Positions 14,939-22,283 of a stretch of DNA of 33,603 nt are shown here, in pieces (within the stretch, counting starts at the first letter, position 1; each line of letters starts with the position of its first letter). The stretch lies in NCBI GenBank assembly GCA_910577635.1, contig CAJTNR010000024.1, positions 1 to 33,603 on the forward strand. The letters run 5' to 3'. Under the pieces are notes generated by a model. That model was not told the origin of the DNA. It worked only from the letters and a program-made list of their open reading frames with translations, and searched no databases. The translations under genes were made by a program, and so were the position numbers. Source of the stretch: an uncultured Vampirovibrio sp. (lineage in GTDB: Bacteria; Cyanobacteriota; Vampirovibrionia; Gastranaerophilales; Gastranaerophilaceae).

Positions 14939-15931
14939 ATGAAAAAGTGTGTAGCTGTAGTCGGCTGTGGAATCTGGGGTCGAAATATCGTTAGAAATTT
15001 CTATAATTTAGGAGCACTGCATAGTGTCTGCGATTTAGATGATGACAACTTAAAAATGATTAAAGAACTATATCAAGACATTAACACAACTAAAAATTTC
15101 GATGAAATTCTATTAGATCCAAATATTACCGCTCTTTGCGTTGTTACTCCCAGTCATACGCACTTTAATATCGTAAAAAAAGCACTTAATCATAAAAAAC
15201 ACGTCTATGTTGAAAAACCAATTTCAACTTCCGCTGCTGAGGCTAAAGAGCTTAAGGACCTGGCGCAGAAAATGAATGTTAAACTTCTTGTAGGACACCT
15301 TCTATTGTATCATCCTGCTGTAAATCGTCTTAAAATGCTTATAGCACAAGGGGTTTTAGGAAAAATTAAATATGCACAATCGGATAGGTTGAATATTAAC
15401 TACTATAAAAACGATAGAAGCGTTATGTGGGACTTAGCACCCCATGATGTCTCAATGATAGCGCATGTTACAGGTAAAGCACCCTTAAAAGTGCTCAATG
15501 CAGTAGGAGTTGCAAGTGAATTTGAGAATATCTGCGATATTACACACTTAACAATTGAATTTGAAGATGGTTTAATCGGTCAAATTTCAGACAGCTGGAT
15601 TCATCCAACCAAAAGAGTAGCACTTTTAATTAGAGGAGAAAAAGCTACGGCAATTCTTGATGATACTCTTTCAGAAGGAAAACTCAAGGTTTATGATAAC
15701 AAAAAAAGTTCAAGAAACGAGATTGAAGTTTTTGACTATCTTGAAATTGAGCCTTTAAAACTTGAATGCCAGCACTTTTTAAACTGCATTGAAAACGATA
15801 AAACCCCCCGCTCGGACGGAGAAAACGGGTATATGATTGTTAAAATCTTAGAAAGCGCAGAAAAAATGATGCTTGGAGTAAAAAAAGAAGCTCTCGACAA
15901 TCACGAATTCAAATTATCAAGGTCTAAATAA
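14939..15931 (+). CDS. Gfo/Idh/MocA family oxidoreductase
   Basis: NAD(P)-dependent sugar or sugar-nucleotide dehydrogenase, 330 aa. The N-terminal Rossmann motif is VVGCGIWGRNI (7-17), followed by VVTPSHTHF (68-76), the catalytic EKP (92-94), and the downstream DLAPHDVSM with a conserved His. It resembles WlbA-type UDP-GlcNAc-derivative 3-dehydrogenases used for surface sugars, fitting the neighbouring glycosyltransferase, but the substrate is inferred. The gene is divergent from wecG/tagA and has a GAAGGAA Shine-Dalgarno. It ends three bases from the convergent leuA stop. Confidence 0.88.
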   Translation: MKKCVAVVGCGIWGRNIVRNFYNLGALHSVCDLDDDNLKMIKELYQDINTTKNFDEILLDPNITALCVVTPSHTHFNIVKKALNHKKHVYVEKPISTSAAEAKELKDLAQKMNVKLLVGHLLLYHPAVNRLKMLIAQGVLGKIKYAQSDRLNINYYKNDRSVMWDLAPHDVSMIAHVTGKAPLKVLNAVGVASEFENICDITHLTIEFEDGLIGQISDSWIHPTKRVALLIRGEKATAILDDTLSEGKLKVYDNKKSSRNEIEVFDYLEIEPLKLECQHFLNCIENDKTPRSDGENGYMIVKILESAEKMMLGVKKEALDNHEFKLSRSK

Positions 15932-15934
15932 ACT

Positions 15935-17458
15935 TTAACTATAAATTTGATTCAATGCATTAAAAATTGCCTTAACATTAGCTAAGGCTGTTGAAGTATC
16001 AATTGCTCTTCCTATAACTTCGCCTTTATTATCATCAAGGATTGAAATCGCACTCATTGCTCGGGCTTGGGAACTATCTTTATCAGCATCAATCGAATAT
16101 TGTTTATAGTTAGATAGTTTTGTTTCAAAACCGAGTTTTTTAAGCGCATTTAAACAAGCATCCACTGGTCCGTTTCCTAAACCAATAGCTTCTTTTCTTT
16201 CGTTTTTGAAATTGAAAAATAAATCAAAAACGCCCTTATCAACCTGTTTAAAGGTAATTAGTTCGAATGGTCCTTGAATATTGCAAATTTTATCTAAGTA
16301 TAGCTCCAATACTTCTTGGGGAGTCAATTCACCCTTAGATTCAGCAATTTGTTTTGCAAAAGGAGTCAAATAAACCGATTCTTTAATTGTTATAGGATAC
16401 TTAAGCCCCTTAATAATATCATATATAGCGGTTTTTCCTGATTGAGAAGTAAAACCGATTTTTTCATCATCAAACCGTCCGATTAAACTCGGATTAATTG
16501 GTCTATAAGCTCCAAAATCCAAATCCTTGGTTTTAATAGCGCCGTCCTGATGAATTCCGCTTCTGTGTGCAAGTGCTTCAGGACCTACAAGAGGAGCTTT
16601 TTCATAAATTTTCACTTTTGACATTTGGGATATAAGAAGCGCTGTTTCATAGATTTTCGATAAATCCACCCCTGTATCAACCCCGCAGTTATGAAGTGCG
16701 ACTGCAACCTGACAAAAATCCGTGTTACCCGCTCTTTCACCTAATCCATTCAAGCAGCACTCCAGCTGCCCTGCGCCCATAAAAAAGCCCTCGATTGTAG
16801 TTGCTGTTGCCATTCCAAGATCATTATGATTATGAAGAGATATTATAACATCATCCCCAAGAGCGTTTTTTACCTTCTCAACCATTGATAAAAACTTTAA
16901 AGGACGATACCTTTCAACTGTATTAGGCAGATTAATTGTCTTTGCGCCTTTATTGACAATTTCTTTTAGTACTTCAATTACAAAGTCAAGGTTTTTTTCG
17001 CAATCTCCGAAATGTTCAACTGAAAACTCAATATCAGGAGCTTTAGAAGCTTTAATTAATTGATTATTTGCATAATCAACAGCATTAATTGCCATTTGGG
17101 CAGCTTCTTCTTGTGTTTTATTTAAAACATGCTCCATATGAAAAGGAGATAGGGTTATAAAAGTATGGATTCTTGCTTTTTTCGCTTCTTTTATAGCAAG
17201 AAGTGCTTTATCGATATCGTTTTTATTGGCTCTTGCTAAAACAGAAACAAGGGTTTTATCCCCTGCTCTTTCAGCTAGTTTAGTGCAGGATTCAAAATCC
17301 ATTATAGAAGAGGCTGGAAAGCCAATTTCAACAGCAGGAATATTAAGCTCAACAATTTTATCAAAGATAAAGAGTTTTTCTTCTAAGCTCCAGGGTTTTT
17401 TTAACGACTGATTGCCGTCTCTTAGAGTAATATCATAAAAAAAAGGTTTTCTTTGCAT
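15935..17458 (-). CDS. leuA: 2-isopropylmalate synthase
   Basis: First committed step of leucine synthesis: condensation of acetyl-CoA with 2-oxoisovalerate. The 507-aa protein has the HMGL-like catalytic domain (DITLRDGNQS at 9-18, EIGFPAS, LHNHNDLGMATA with metal-binding histidines, GLGERAGNTD), a SGIHQDGA linker region, and a C-terminal LeuA allosteric domain (about 380-507), the usual site of leucine feedback. The C-terminal part makes LeuA likelier than homocitrate synthase; citramalate synthase remains a lesser alternative. It is about 7 kb from leuD-leuB. AAGGA precedes the ATG. A -10-like tract shared with the divergent gene lies near 17501. Confidence 0.9.
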   Translation of the reverse strand: MQRKPFFYDITLRDGNQSLKKPWSLEEKLFIFDKIVELNIPAVEIGFPASSIMDFESCTKLAERAGDKTLVSVLARANKNDIDKALLAIKEAKKARIHTFITLSPFHMEHVLNKTQEEAAQMAINAVDYANNQLIKASKAPDIEFSVEHFGDCEKNLDFVIEVLKEIVNKGAKTINLPNTVERYRPLKFLSMVEKVKNALGDDVIISLHNHNDLGMATATTIEGFFMGAGQLECCLNGLGERAGNTDFCQVAVALHNCGVDTGVDLSKIYETALLISQMSKVKIYEKAPLVGPEALAHRSGIHQDGAIKTKDLDFGAYRPINPSLIGRFDDEKIGFTSQSGKTAIYDIIKGLKYPITIKESVYLTPFAKQIAESKGELTPQEVLELYLDKICNIQGPFELITFKQVDKGVFDLFFNFKNERKEAIGLGNGPVDACLNALKKLGFETKLSNYKQYSIDADKDSSQARAMSAISILDDNKGEVIGRAIDTSTALANVKAIFNALNQIYS

Positions 17459-17497
17459 ATTCTTAATATCCTTAGCTATTTATTTTTTAAAATCATT

Positions 17498-17506
17498 TGA
17501 TATAAT
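17498..17506 (+). promoter_or_regulatory. Extended -10 promoter for the 17632 gene
   Basis: TGA followed by TATAAT (17501-17506). The same AT tract read on the minus strand gives TTATTATAT ahead of leuA. The plus-strand leader would be about 120 nt and has no clear Shine-Dalgarno before the ATG at 17632. Confidence 0.4.
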
Positions 17507-17631
17507 AAATTTTAGTCCAAACAAGACTTGAGGGTCAATAATTAGTTTTGTAAAAAAATGTAAAAACTACAATTAAAACTAGCAAAATTTTTCCTTCACC
17601 ATATTTAACTAACTTGGATTTTACAAAAACT

Positions 17632-18237
17632 ATGAAAATAAATAGCATTAGACAACAACAAAATTTCAAAGGAGGAGCTGCGGATGCTGCTGTGAATTTT
17701 ATAGCAAAGCATCAAGTAGGAATTGCAGGACTAGCCGGAGCTTCCGTTGTAGCACAAAAAATTGTAATGTCAGGTTCAGAAGCAGTAATTGCTCCTATGA
17801 TTGATGTTGGAATTGGTGAAGTTATAACCAAAACAACAAACGAAAAAGACAATAGAACAAGACAAAGTTCTAAAACCCAGGCAATTAGAACCCATGCCCA
17901 GGCAACAGGCGGAACAATAACAGGAGTTGCAATAAGAGCTTTATGTATTGCAGCTTCAACCCTTATTATGTCAAAACTGGGAGAAAAAACTGGATCTAAA
18001 ATTGGGGAGATGATTAATCCTGAAAAATTGAGCAGTTCTAAAAATTTGTACAAATATCAAGAAAACGCAGCTGCCTGGGGGAAATCCATAGGAGGAGCTG
18101 CAGCAATTGTTGTTATGATGTTTACAAACTTCCTTCTTGATATTCCTCTTGTAAACTTTATTAACAAAAAAATAACAGACATTGTTTCCAAAGATAAAAA
18201 TACCTCTAAACAAGATAAGGAGGTAAAAAATGCCTAA
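17632..18237 (+). CDS. Membrane protein of unknown function with FKG leader
   Basis: A 201-aa product. It starts MKINSIRQQQNFKGG, then has three hydrophobic segments (about 29-50, 90-110 and 150-175), the last with ILLxIP-like helix features, and a charged tail containing KDKNTSKQDK. The small Ala/Gly-rich helices suggest an integral membrane protein with helix packing. I prefer ATG 17632 over TTG 17614 because it gives the M-K-I leader seen in other proteins here. No domain is recognised. It overlaps the next gene by eight bases, so the two are coupled. Both contain a KNTSKxDK motif, which suggests distant relatedness. Confidence 0.7.
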   Translation: MKINSIRQQQNFKGGAADAAVNFIAKHQVGIAGLAGASVVAQKIVMSGSEAVIAPMIDVGIGEVITKTTNEKDNRTRQSSKTQAIRTHAQATGGTITGVAIRALCIAASTLIMSKLGEKTGSKIGEMINPEKLSSSKNLYKYQENAAAWGKSIGGAAAIVVMMFTNFLLDIPLVNFINKKITDIVSKDKNTSKQDKEVKNA

Positions 18238-18931
18238 TTTTTCAAAAATTTTAGAAGCTTGCAATCCAAGTCCTGAAAAAGCAGGGAAAGCTCTATTAAT
18301 GCTAAATGCAGCCGGCATGGTTTTTGCTGCAATGAGCAACACCTGTGCTGCTGCTGTTGATAAAAATACCTCCAAAGAAGATAAAAAGTTCTTAGTTCCG
18401 GCAGGCGCTGCAACAGGGGTTGCAAATATCGGTATTTACTACCTTATGACTTCTAAAATCATCAAAGGATTACAAAAAGCAGCAGCAAAAATTGATATTA
18501 AAGACGAAAATGTTCGTAAGTTTATCAATAAAGAAATTGATAAAAAAAGCAAAGGGTTATTCAAAAAAGACCAAACTTATATTCAACATATGAAAGACAC
18601 CTACTTTGTTAATGGTGATATAAAAGGCGCCTTAACAACTGAAGCTGCAACTAAATACAAACAAAGCTTAGGCGCAGGCGCAGGTGTTTTAGGTGCTTTT
18701 ATAGGGGCGGTTGTAGGATGCGCTATATTAACCCCTGTAATTCGAGATGTGAGCGCTTATTTTGTTCAGAAACGAAGAGAAAAAACACATCCAGAACTAG
18801 AAGAAAAACCCTATATGCCATACTTTGACCCAAGTCACTTAAAACCCGGACAATTGACAAGAGTTAACAAAAAACCCCTTACTATGAAGAATTATATGGC
18901 TTTTACTAATAACAACAATCTAAAAGTTTAA
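18230..18931 (+). CDS. Membrane protein of unknown function, partner of the previous gene
   Basis: A 233-aa product with no FKG leader. Hydrophobic segments lie near 20-40 (LLMLNAAGMVFAAMSNTCAA), 56-72, and 160-182 (Gly/Ala-rich, GAGAGVLGAFIGAVVGCAIL). Between the second and third is a charged helical region. DKNTSKEDKK at 44-53 mirrors a motif in the upstream protein. The C-terminal tail is Pro/Lys-rich and hydrophilic. A strong TAAGGAGGT Shine-Dalgarno lies inside the end of the upstream gene. The function is unknown; a two-component membrane complex with the upstream product is an inference from coupling and the shared motif. Confidence 0.7.
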   Translation: MPNFSKILEACNPSPEKAGKALLMLNAAGMVFAAMSNTCAAAVDKNTSKEDKKFLVPAGAATGVANIGIYYLMTSKIIKGLQKAAAKIDIKDENVRKFINKEIDKKSKGLFKKDQTYIQHMKDTYFVNGDIKGALTTEAATKYKQSLGAGAGVLGAFIGAVVGCAILTPVIRDVSAYFVQKRREKTHPELEEKPYMPYFDPSHLKPGQLTRVNKKPLTMKNYMAFTNNNNLKV

Positions 18932-18947
18932 CAATTGTTAACATAAT

Positions 18948-19020
18948 TCCCTTAATAATAACAAGATTTTTTTTCACAAGGTTTATAATAAAAAAGTTGT
19001 GTTATTAAAAAAGTAAGGGA
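18948..19020 (+). promoter_or_regulatory. Possible Shine-Dalgarno-masking fold ahead of the 19030 gene
   Basis: TCCCTTA (18948-18954) is complementary to TAAGGGA (19014-19020), which contains the likely ribosome site. TAATAAC (18956-18962) also pairs with GTTATTA (19001-19007). A TATAAT at 18984-18989 lies inside the loop. Transcripts from upstream could fold and hide the site, whereas transcripts starting after the internal -10 would lack the 5' arm. Confidence 0.35.
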
Positions 19021-19029
19021 TTTAAAAAA

Positions 19030-20271
19030 ATGAGAATTAATTCAATTCAAAACCAAAACTCATTCAAAGGTGTTACGGTAACTACATCCACTGGAAACTC
19101 AGGCATGGCAATAGGAAAAAATGTAATTATTCCATTTGACAATACAGCCAGATTAATTAGTGAAAACTCAAACGGTCGATACGACGATATTAAAGACAAA
19201 ACAGAGGTTTTTGTTCTTGCTGCAGGAAAAGGCAAAAGATGCTTGCCATTAAGTCATTGCCAGGGAAGTGATGTAACTAAAGTTTACTATGGAATCCCGG
19301 ATGTTGACAGAAACTACAGACCCACAGGAGAAATGAACTATGTTCTTGATATTCCTATGGCTATGGCTTCACCCTTTTTGGATAATGATGGTTTAAAATG
19401 GAAAAATGCTACTAAAGCACAAGGAAGTTTTGCTGAAGTAATTTCTTTTGCAAAAGATTTAAGAGAAAAAGGATTACCCCAGAAAAACGTAATTATTATG
19501 TGCGGGGATAACTTCTTTGATTCTAAAGTTTCACCTGGCGCATCTAAAAAAGAAATTGAAGATAAAAAATATGAAATTACAGACTACTTAGCAGATGTTG
19601 CAAGAGATGATTCTAAAATTCTTGGTTTAATAGGAGTTAAAAGAACACCGGAGGAAACCGCTAATAACTATGGCTGTTTAAAAGCTATTCCAACTTCAAA
19701 AGACGATATTTGCAAACTGGATGGTTTTACAGAAAAACCAAAAACAGCAGAACTTGCAAGAAAATTTGCAATGGATGATGGGAACTGCATAGCAAACACT
19801 GGTTCTTTTATAATGAAAAAAGAAGCTATGGAGTGGCTGCTAGATAGAATCGAAGAAGATCCTATGTTTATCGGAAAAGACGAAAATGAACTTTATGACT
19901 TTGCAGCTGCTTCAACAAGAGTTCAAGAACACTTTGGGGCTGATAAATGCAGCATTAAACTTGTACAAGACTGGGAAGATGCAGGTCAGCCCGATACAAT
20001 GGCAAGTTTAACAGGTGAAATTGCTAAAGGAAACTACTTAAATGCTCTTCCTGAAGATTTGAAAAGAAGTTTTCAACGCTCAGCTGCTAACAACTATTAT
20101 AATGACGGCATACAAACAACAATTCTTGCTACACCAGAAGCAGTAGGGGAATATGAAACCGCTGAAAACCTTGCTTATTATATTGAAACCACAGGTGAAC
20201 TGCCTGAACCTACTGACAATGTTTTAGTTAAAGATGTTGAAGGAATGTATGTTGCAGGTGTTAAGGATTAA
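19030..20271 (+). CDS. Sugar-nucleotidyltransferase-like protein with FKG leader
   Basis: A 413-aa product. After the leader MRINSIQNQNSFKGV it shows a nucleotidyltransferase fold: LAAGKGKRCLPLS (63-75, the GxGxR loop), IIMCGDNFFD (155-164, the metal-site region), LDGFTEKP (230-237), and NTGSFIM (256-262). These match the glucose-1-phosphate uridylyl/thymidylyltransferase superfamily, which activates sugars as NDP-sugars. The stretch 15-58 before the fold, and the long C-terminal region with DNVLVKDVEGMYVAGVKD, are unusual. The substrate is unknown. The leader makes it a candidate for a special location or complex. A 32-bp palindromic terminator follows. Confidence 0.85.
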   Translation: MRINSIQNQNSFKGVTVTTSTGNSGMAIGKNVIIPFDNTARLISENSNGRYDDIKDKTEVFVLAAGKGKRCLPLSHCQGSDVTKVYYGIPDVDRNYRPTGEMNYVLDIPMAMASPFLDNDGLKWKNATKAQGSFAEVISFAKDLREKGLPQKNVIIMCGDNFFDSKVSPGASKKEIEDKKYEITDYLADVARDDSKILGLIGVKRTPEETANNYGCLKAIPTSKDDICKLDGFTEKPKTAELARKFAMDDGNCIANTGSFIMKKEAMEWLLDRIEEDPMFIGKDENELYDFAAASTRVQEHFGADKCSIKLVQDWEDAGQPDTMASLTGEIAKGNYLNALPEDLKRSFQRSAANNYYNDGIQTTILATPEAVGEYETAENLAYYIETTGELPEPTDNVLVKDVEGMYVAGVKD

Positions 20272-20288
20272 ACAATAATTGAGCAATA

Positions 20289-20325
20289 AAAATCCCTTAA
20301 GGAATTCCTTAAGGGATTTTATTTT
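20289..20325. terminator. Perfect palindromic terminator between convergent genes
   Basis: The 32 bp at 20289-20320 form a perfect palindrome centred on GGAATTCC, with AAAATCCCTTAAGG arms and a T-rich right edge. It lies between the 19030 gene and dnaK and can serve both directions. Confidence 0.9.
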
Positions 20326-20337
20326 ATTAATTACTAA

Positions 20338-22185
20338 TTATTCTTTAGTATATTCAGCATCAATTACATCATCATCTTTTTTATCGTCGTTTGTTTGGTT
20401 TTCCCCTTGAGATGCATTACCCTGTGCTTCACCGGCTTGGGTTTCTTGCTGAACTTGTTGATAAGCAGCTTGTGATATTGCATACATTGTCTGCTGGAGT
20501 TCTTCTGACAACTTCTTAAGTTCGTCGTTATCCTTGTTTTCATCAAGCGCTTTTTTCAATGCTTCTTTTTGTTCTTCAAGTTTCTTTTTGTTATCTTCTG
20601 TTATCTTGCCTTCAAAATCCTTGACGATTCTTTCAGCAGCGCCGACTAAAGATTGAGCATTGTTCTTAACTTCTGCACCTTCTTTTTTCTTTTTATCCGC
20701 TTCAGCATTAGTTTGAGCTTCTTTTACCATTCTATCAATATCTTGTTCTGACAAGTTAGATGAGTTTGTAATGGTAATTTTTTGTTCTTTATTAGTTGCT
20801 TTATCTTTAGCAGTAACATTAACAATACCATTGGCATCAATATCAAAAGTTACTTCAATTTGAGGCATGCCCTTCATTGCCGGTGGAATTCCATCCAAGC
20901 GGAACATTCCTAAAGATTTATTATCATTAGCCATTGGTCTTTCACCTTGTAAAACGTGGATATCAACAGCTGTTTGATTATCATCTGCGGTTGAAAAGGT
21001 TTGAGACTTAGAAACAGGAATTGTAGTGTTACGAGGTACTAAAGGAGTCATAACACCACCCAGTGTTTCGATTCCCAAAGTTAAAGGGGTTACATCAAGT
21101 AAGACGATATCTTTAACTTCACCCGCTAAAACACCTGCCTGGATTGCAGCACCTACTGCAACGACTTCATCAGGGTTTACAGATTGGTTAGGGTCTTTTC
21201 CTGTATAATCTTTAACTAATTGTTGCACAGCAGGGATTCTTGTAGATCCGCCTACTAAAACAACTTCATTCAAGTCTGATTTAGAAATTCCTGCATCTGA
21301 TATAGCGCGCTCTACAGGAGTTTTGCAGCGCTCCAGTAAATCATGGGATAATTCTTCAAATTTTGCTCTTGTTAAGCTCAAATCCAAGTGTTTAGGACCA
21401 TTAGCATCAGCTGTTATAAAAGGAAGGTTGATATTTGTTTCAACAACACTTGATAGCTCGCATTTTGCTTTTTCTGCAGCTTCTTTTAATCTTTGCATTG
21501 CTTGTTTATCGTTTCTTAAGTCAATTCCTTCTTGTTTTTTAAACTCATCGCACAGCCAATCAATAATCTTTTGGTCGAAGTCGTCCCCGCCAAGTCTTGT
21601 ATCACCTGAGGTTGATAGAACTTCATGGACCCCGTCTCCAATTTCTAACACAGAAACATCAAACGTACCGCCGCCAAGGTCAAAAACAAGAACTTTTTCT
21701 GAATTTTGTTTTTCAAGACCATAAGCCAGAGCTGCTGCTGTGGGCTCATTTACGATTCTTAGAACATCCAATCCGGCAATTTTTCCTGCATCTTTAGTTG
21801 CCTGTCTTTGAGCATCGTTAAAATAAGCAGGAACTGTAATTACAGCACTTGTTACTTTTTCGCCCAAGTATGAACTAGCATCATCAGCCAGTTTTCTTAG
21901 AATCATAGCAGAAATTTCCTGAGGGGTGTAGTCTTTACCATCAATATTTTTCTTGTAATCTTCACCCATATGACGTTTGATTGAAATTATTGTATTATCA
22001 GGATTAAGAATTGCTTGTCTTTTAGCAAGTTGTCCTACCAATCTTTCGCCGTTTTTTGCAAATCCTACAATAGAAGGTGTTGTACGAGAACCTTCAGCAT
22101 TTGCAATTACTGTTGGTTTTCCCCCTTCCATTACAGCTACGACCGAGTTTGTTGTACCCAAGTCAATACCAATTGTTTTAGCCAT
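20338..22185 (-). CDS. dnaK: Chaperone DnaK (Hsp70)
   Basis: ATP-dependent chaperone that binds exposed hydrophobic segments with DnaJ and GrpE. The 615-aa protein has the nucleotide-binding domain beginning GIDLGTTNSVVAV (6-18), with VPAYFNDAQRQATKDAG and the phosphate loop DLGGGTFDVS, then the LLDVTPLTLGIET linker and the substrate-binding domain. The C-terminal tail is Gln/Asn-rich and ends DDDVIDAEYTKE, close to the usual EEVD-like bacterial tail. AAGGAGT precedes the ATG. No CIRCE element is visible upstream, and grpE and dnaJ are not adjacent. thrS lies upstream on the same strand. Confidence 0.97.
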   Translation of the reverse strand: MAKTIGIDLGTTNSVVAVMEGGKPTVIANAEGSRTTPSIVGFAKNGERLVGQLAKRQAILNPDNTIISIKRHMGEDYKKNIDGKDYTPQEISAMILRKLADDASSYLGEKVTSAVITVPAYFNDAQRQATKDAGKIAGLDVLRIVNEPTAAALAYGLEKQNSEKVLVFDLGGGTFDVSVLEIGDGVHEVLSTSGDTRLGGDDFDQKIIDWLCDEFKKQEGIDLRNDKQAMQRLKEAAEKAKCELSSVVETNINLPFITADANGPKHLDLSLTRAKFEELSHDLLERCKTPVERAISDAGISKSDLNEVVLVGGSTRIPAVQQLVKDYTGKDPNQSVNPDEVVAVGAAIQAGVLAGEVKDIVLLDVTPLTLGIETLGGVMTPLVPRNTTIPVSKSQTFSTADDNQTAVDIHVLQGERPMANDNKSLGMFRLDGIPPAMKGMPQIEVTFDIDANGIVNVTAKDKATNKEQKITITNSSNLSEQDIDRMVKEAQTNAEADKKKKEGAEVKNNAQSLVGAAERIVKDFEGKITEDNKKKLEEQKEALKKALDENKDNDELKKLSEELQQTMYAISQAAYQQVQQETQAGEAQGNASQGENQTNDDKKDDDVIDAEYTKE

Positions 22186-22283
22186 AAATTTTTACTCCTT
22201 ATTAACAGTTTTTGTTTATAGCTTAACAATAACACTATTTTTATAAATTTAGAGAAAAATAAACAATTTCTTAATAATTGAAC

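Noticed and set aside
22186..22283. Possible CIRCE heat-shock operator upstream of dnaK
   Set aside because: No TTAGCACTC-N9-GAGTGCTAA-like inverted repeat is present in the gap.
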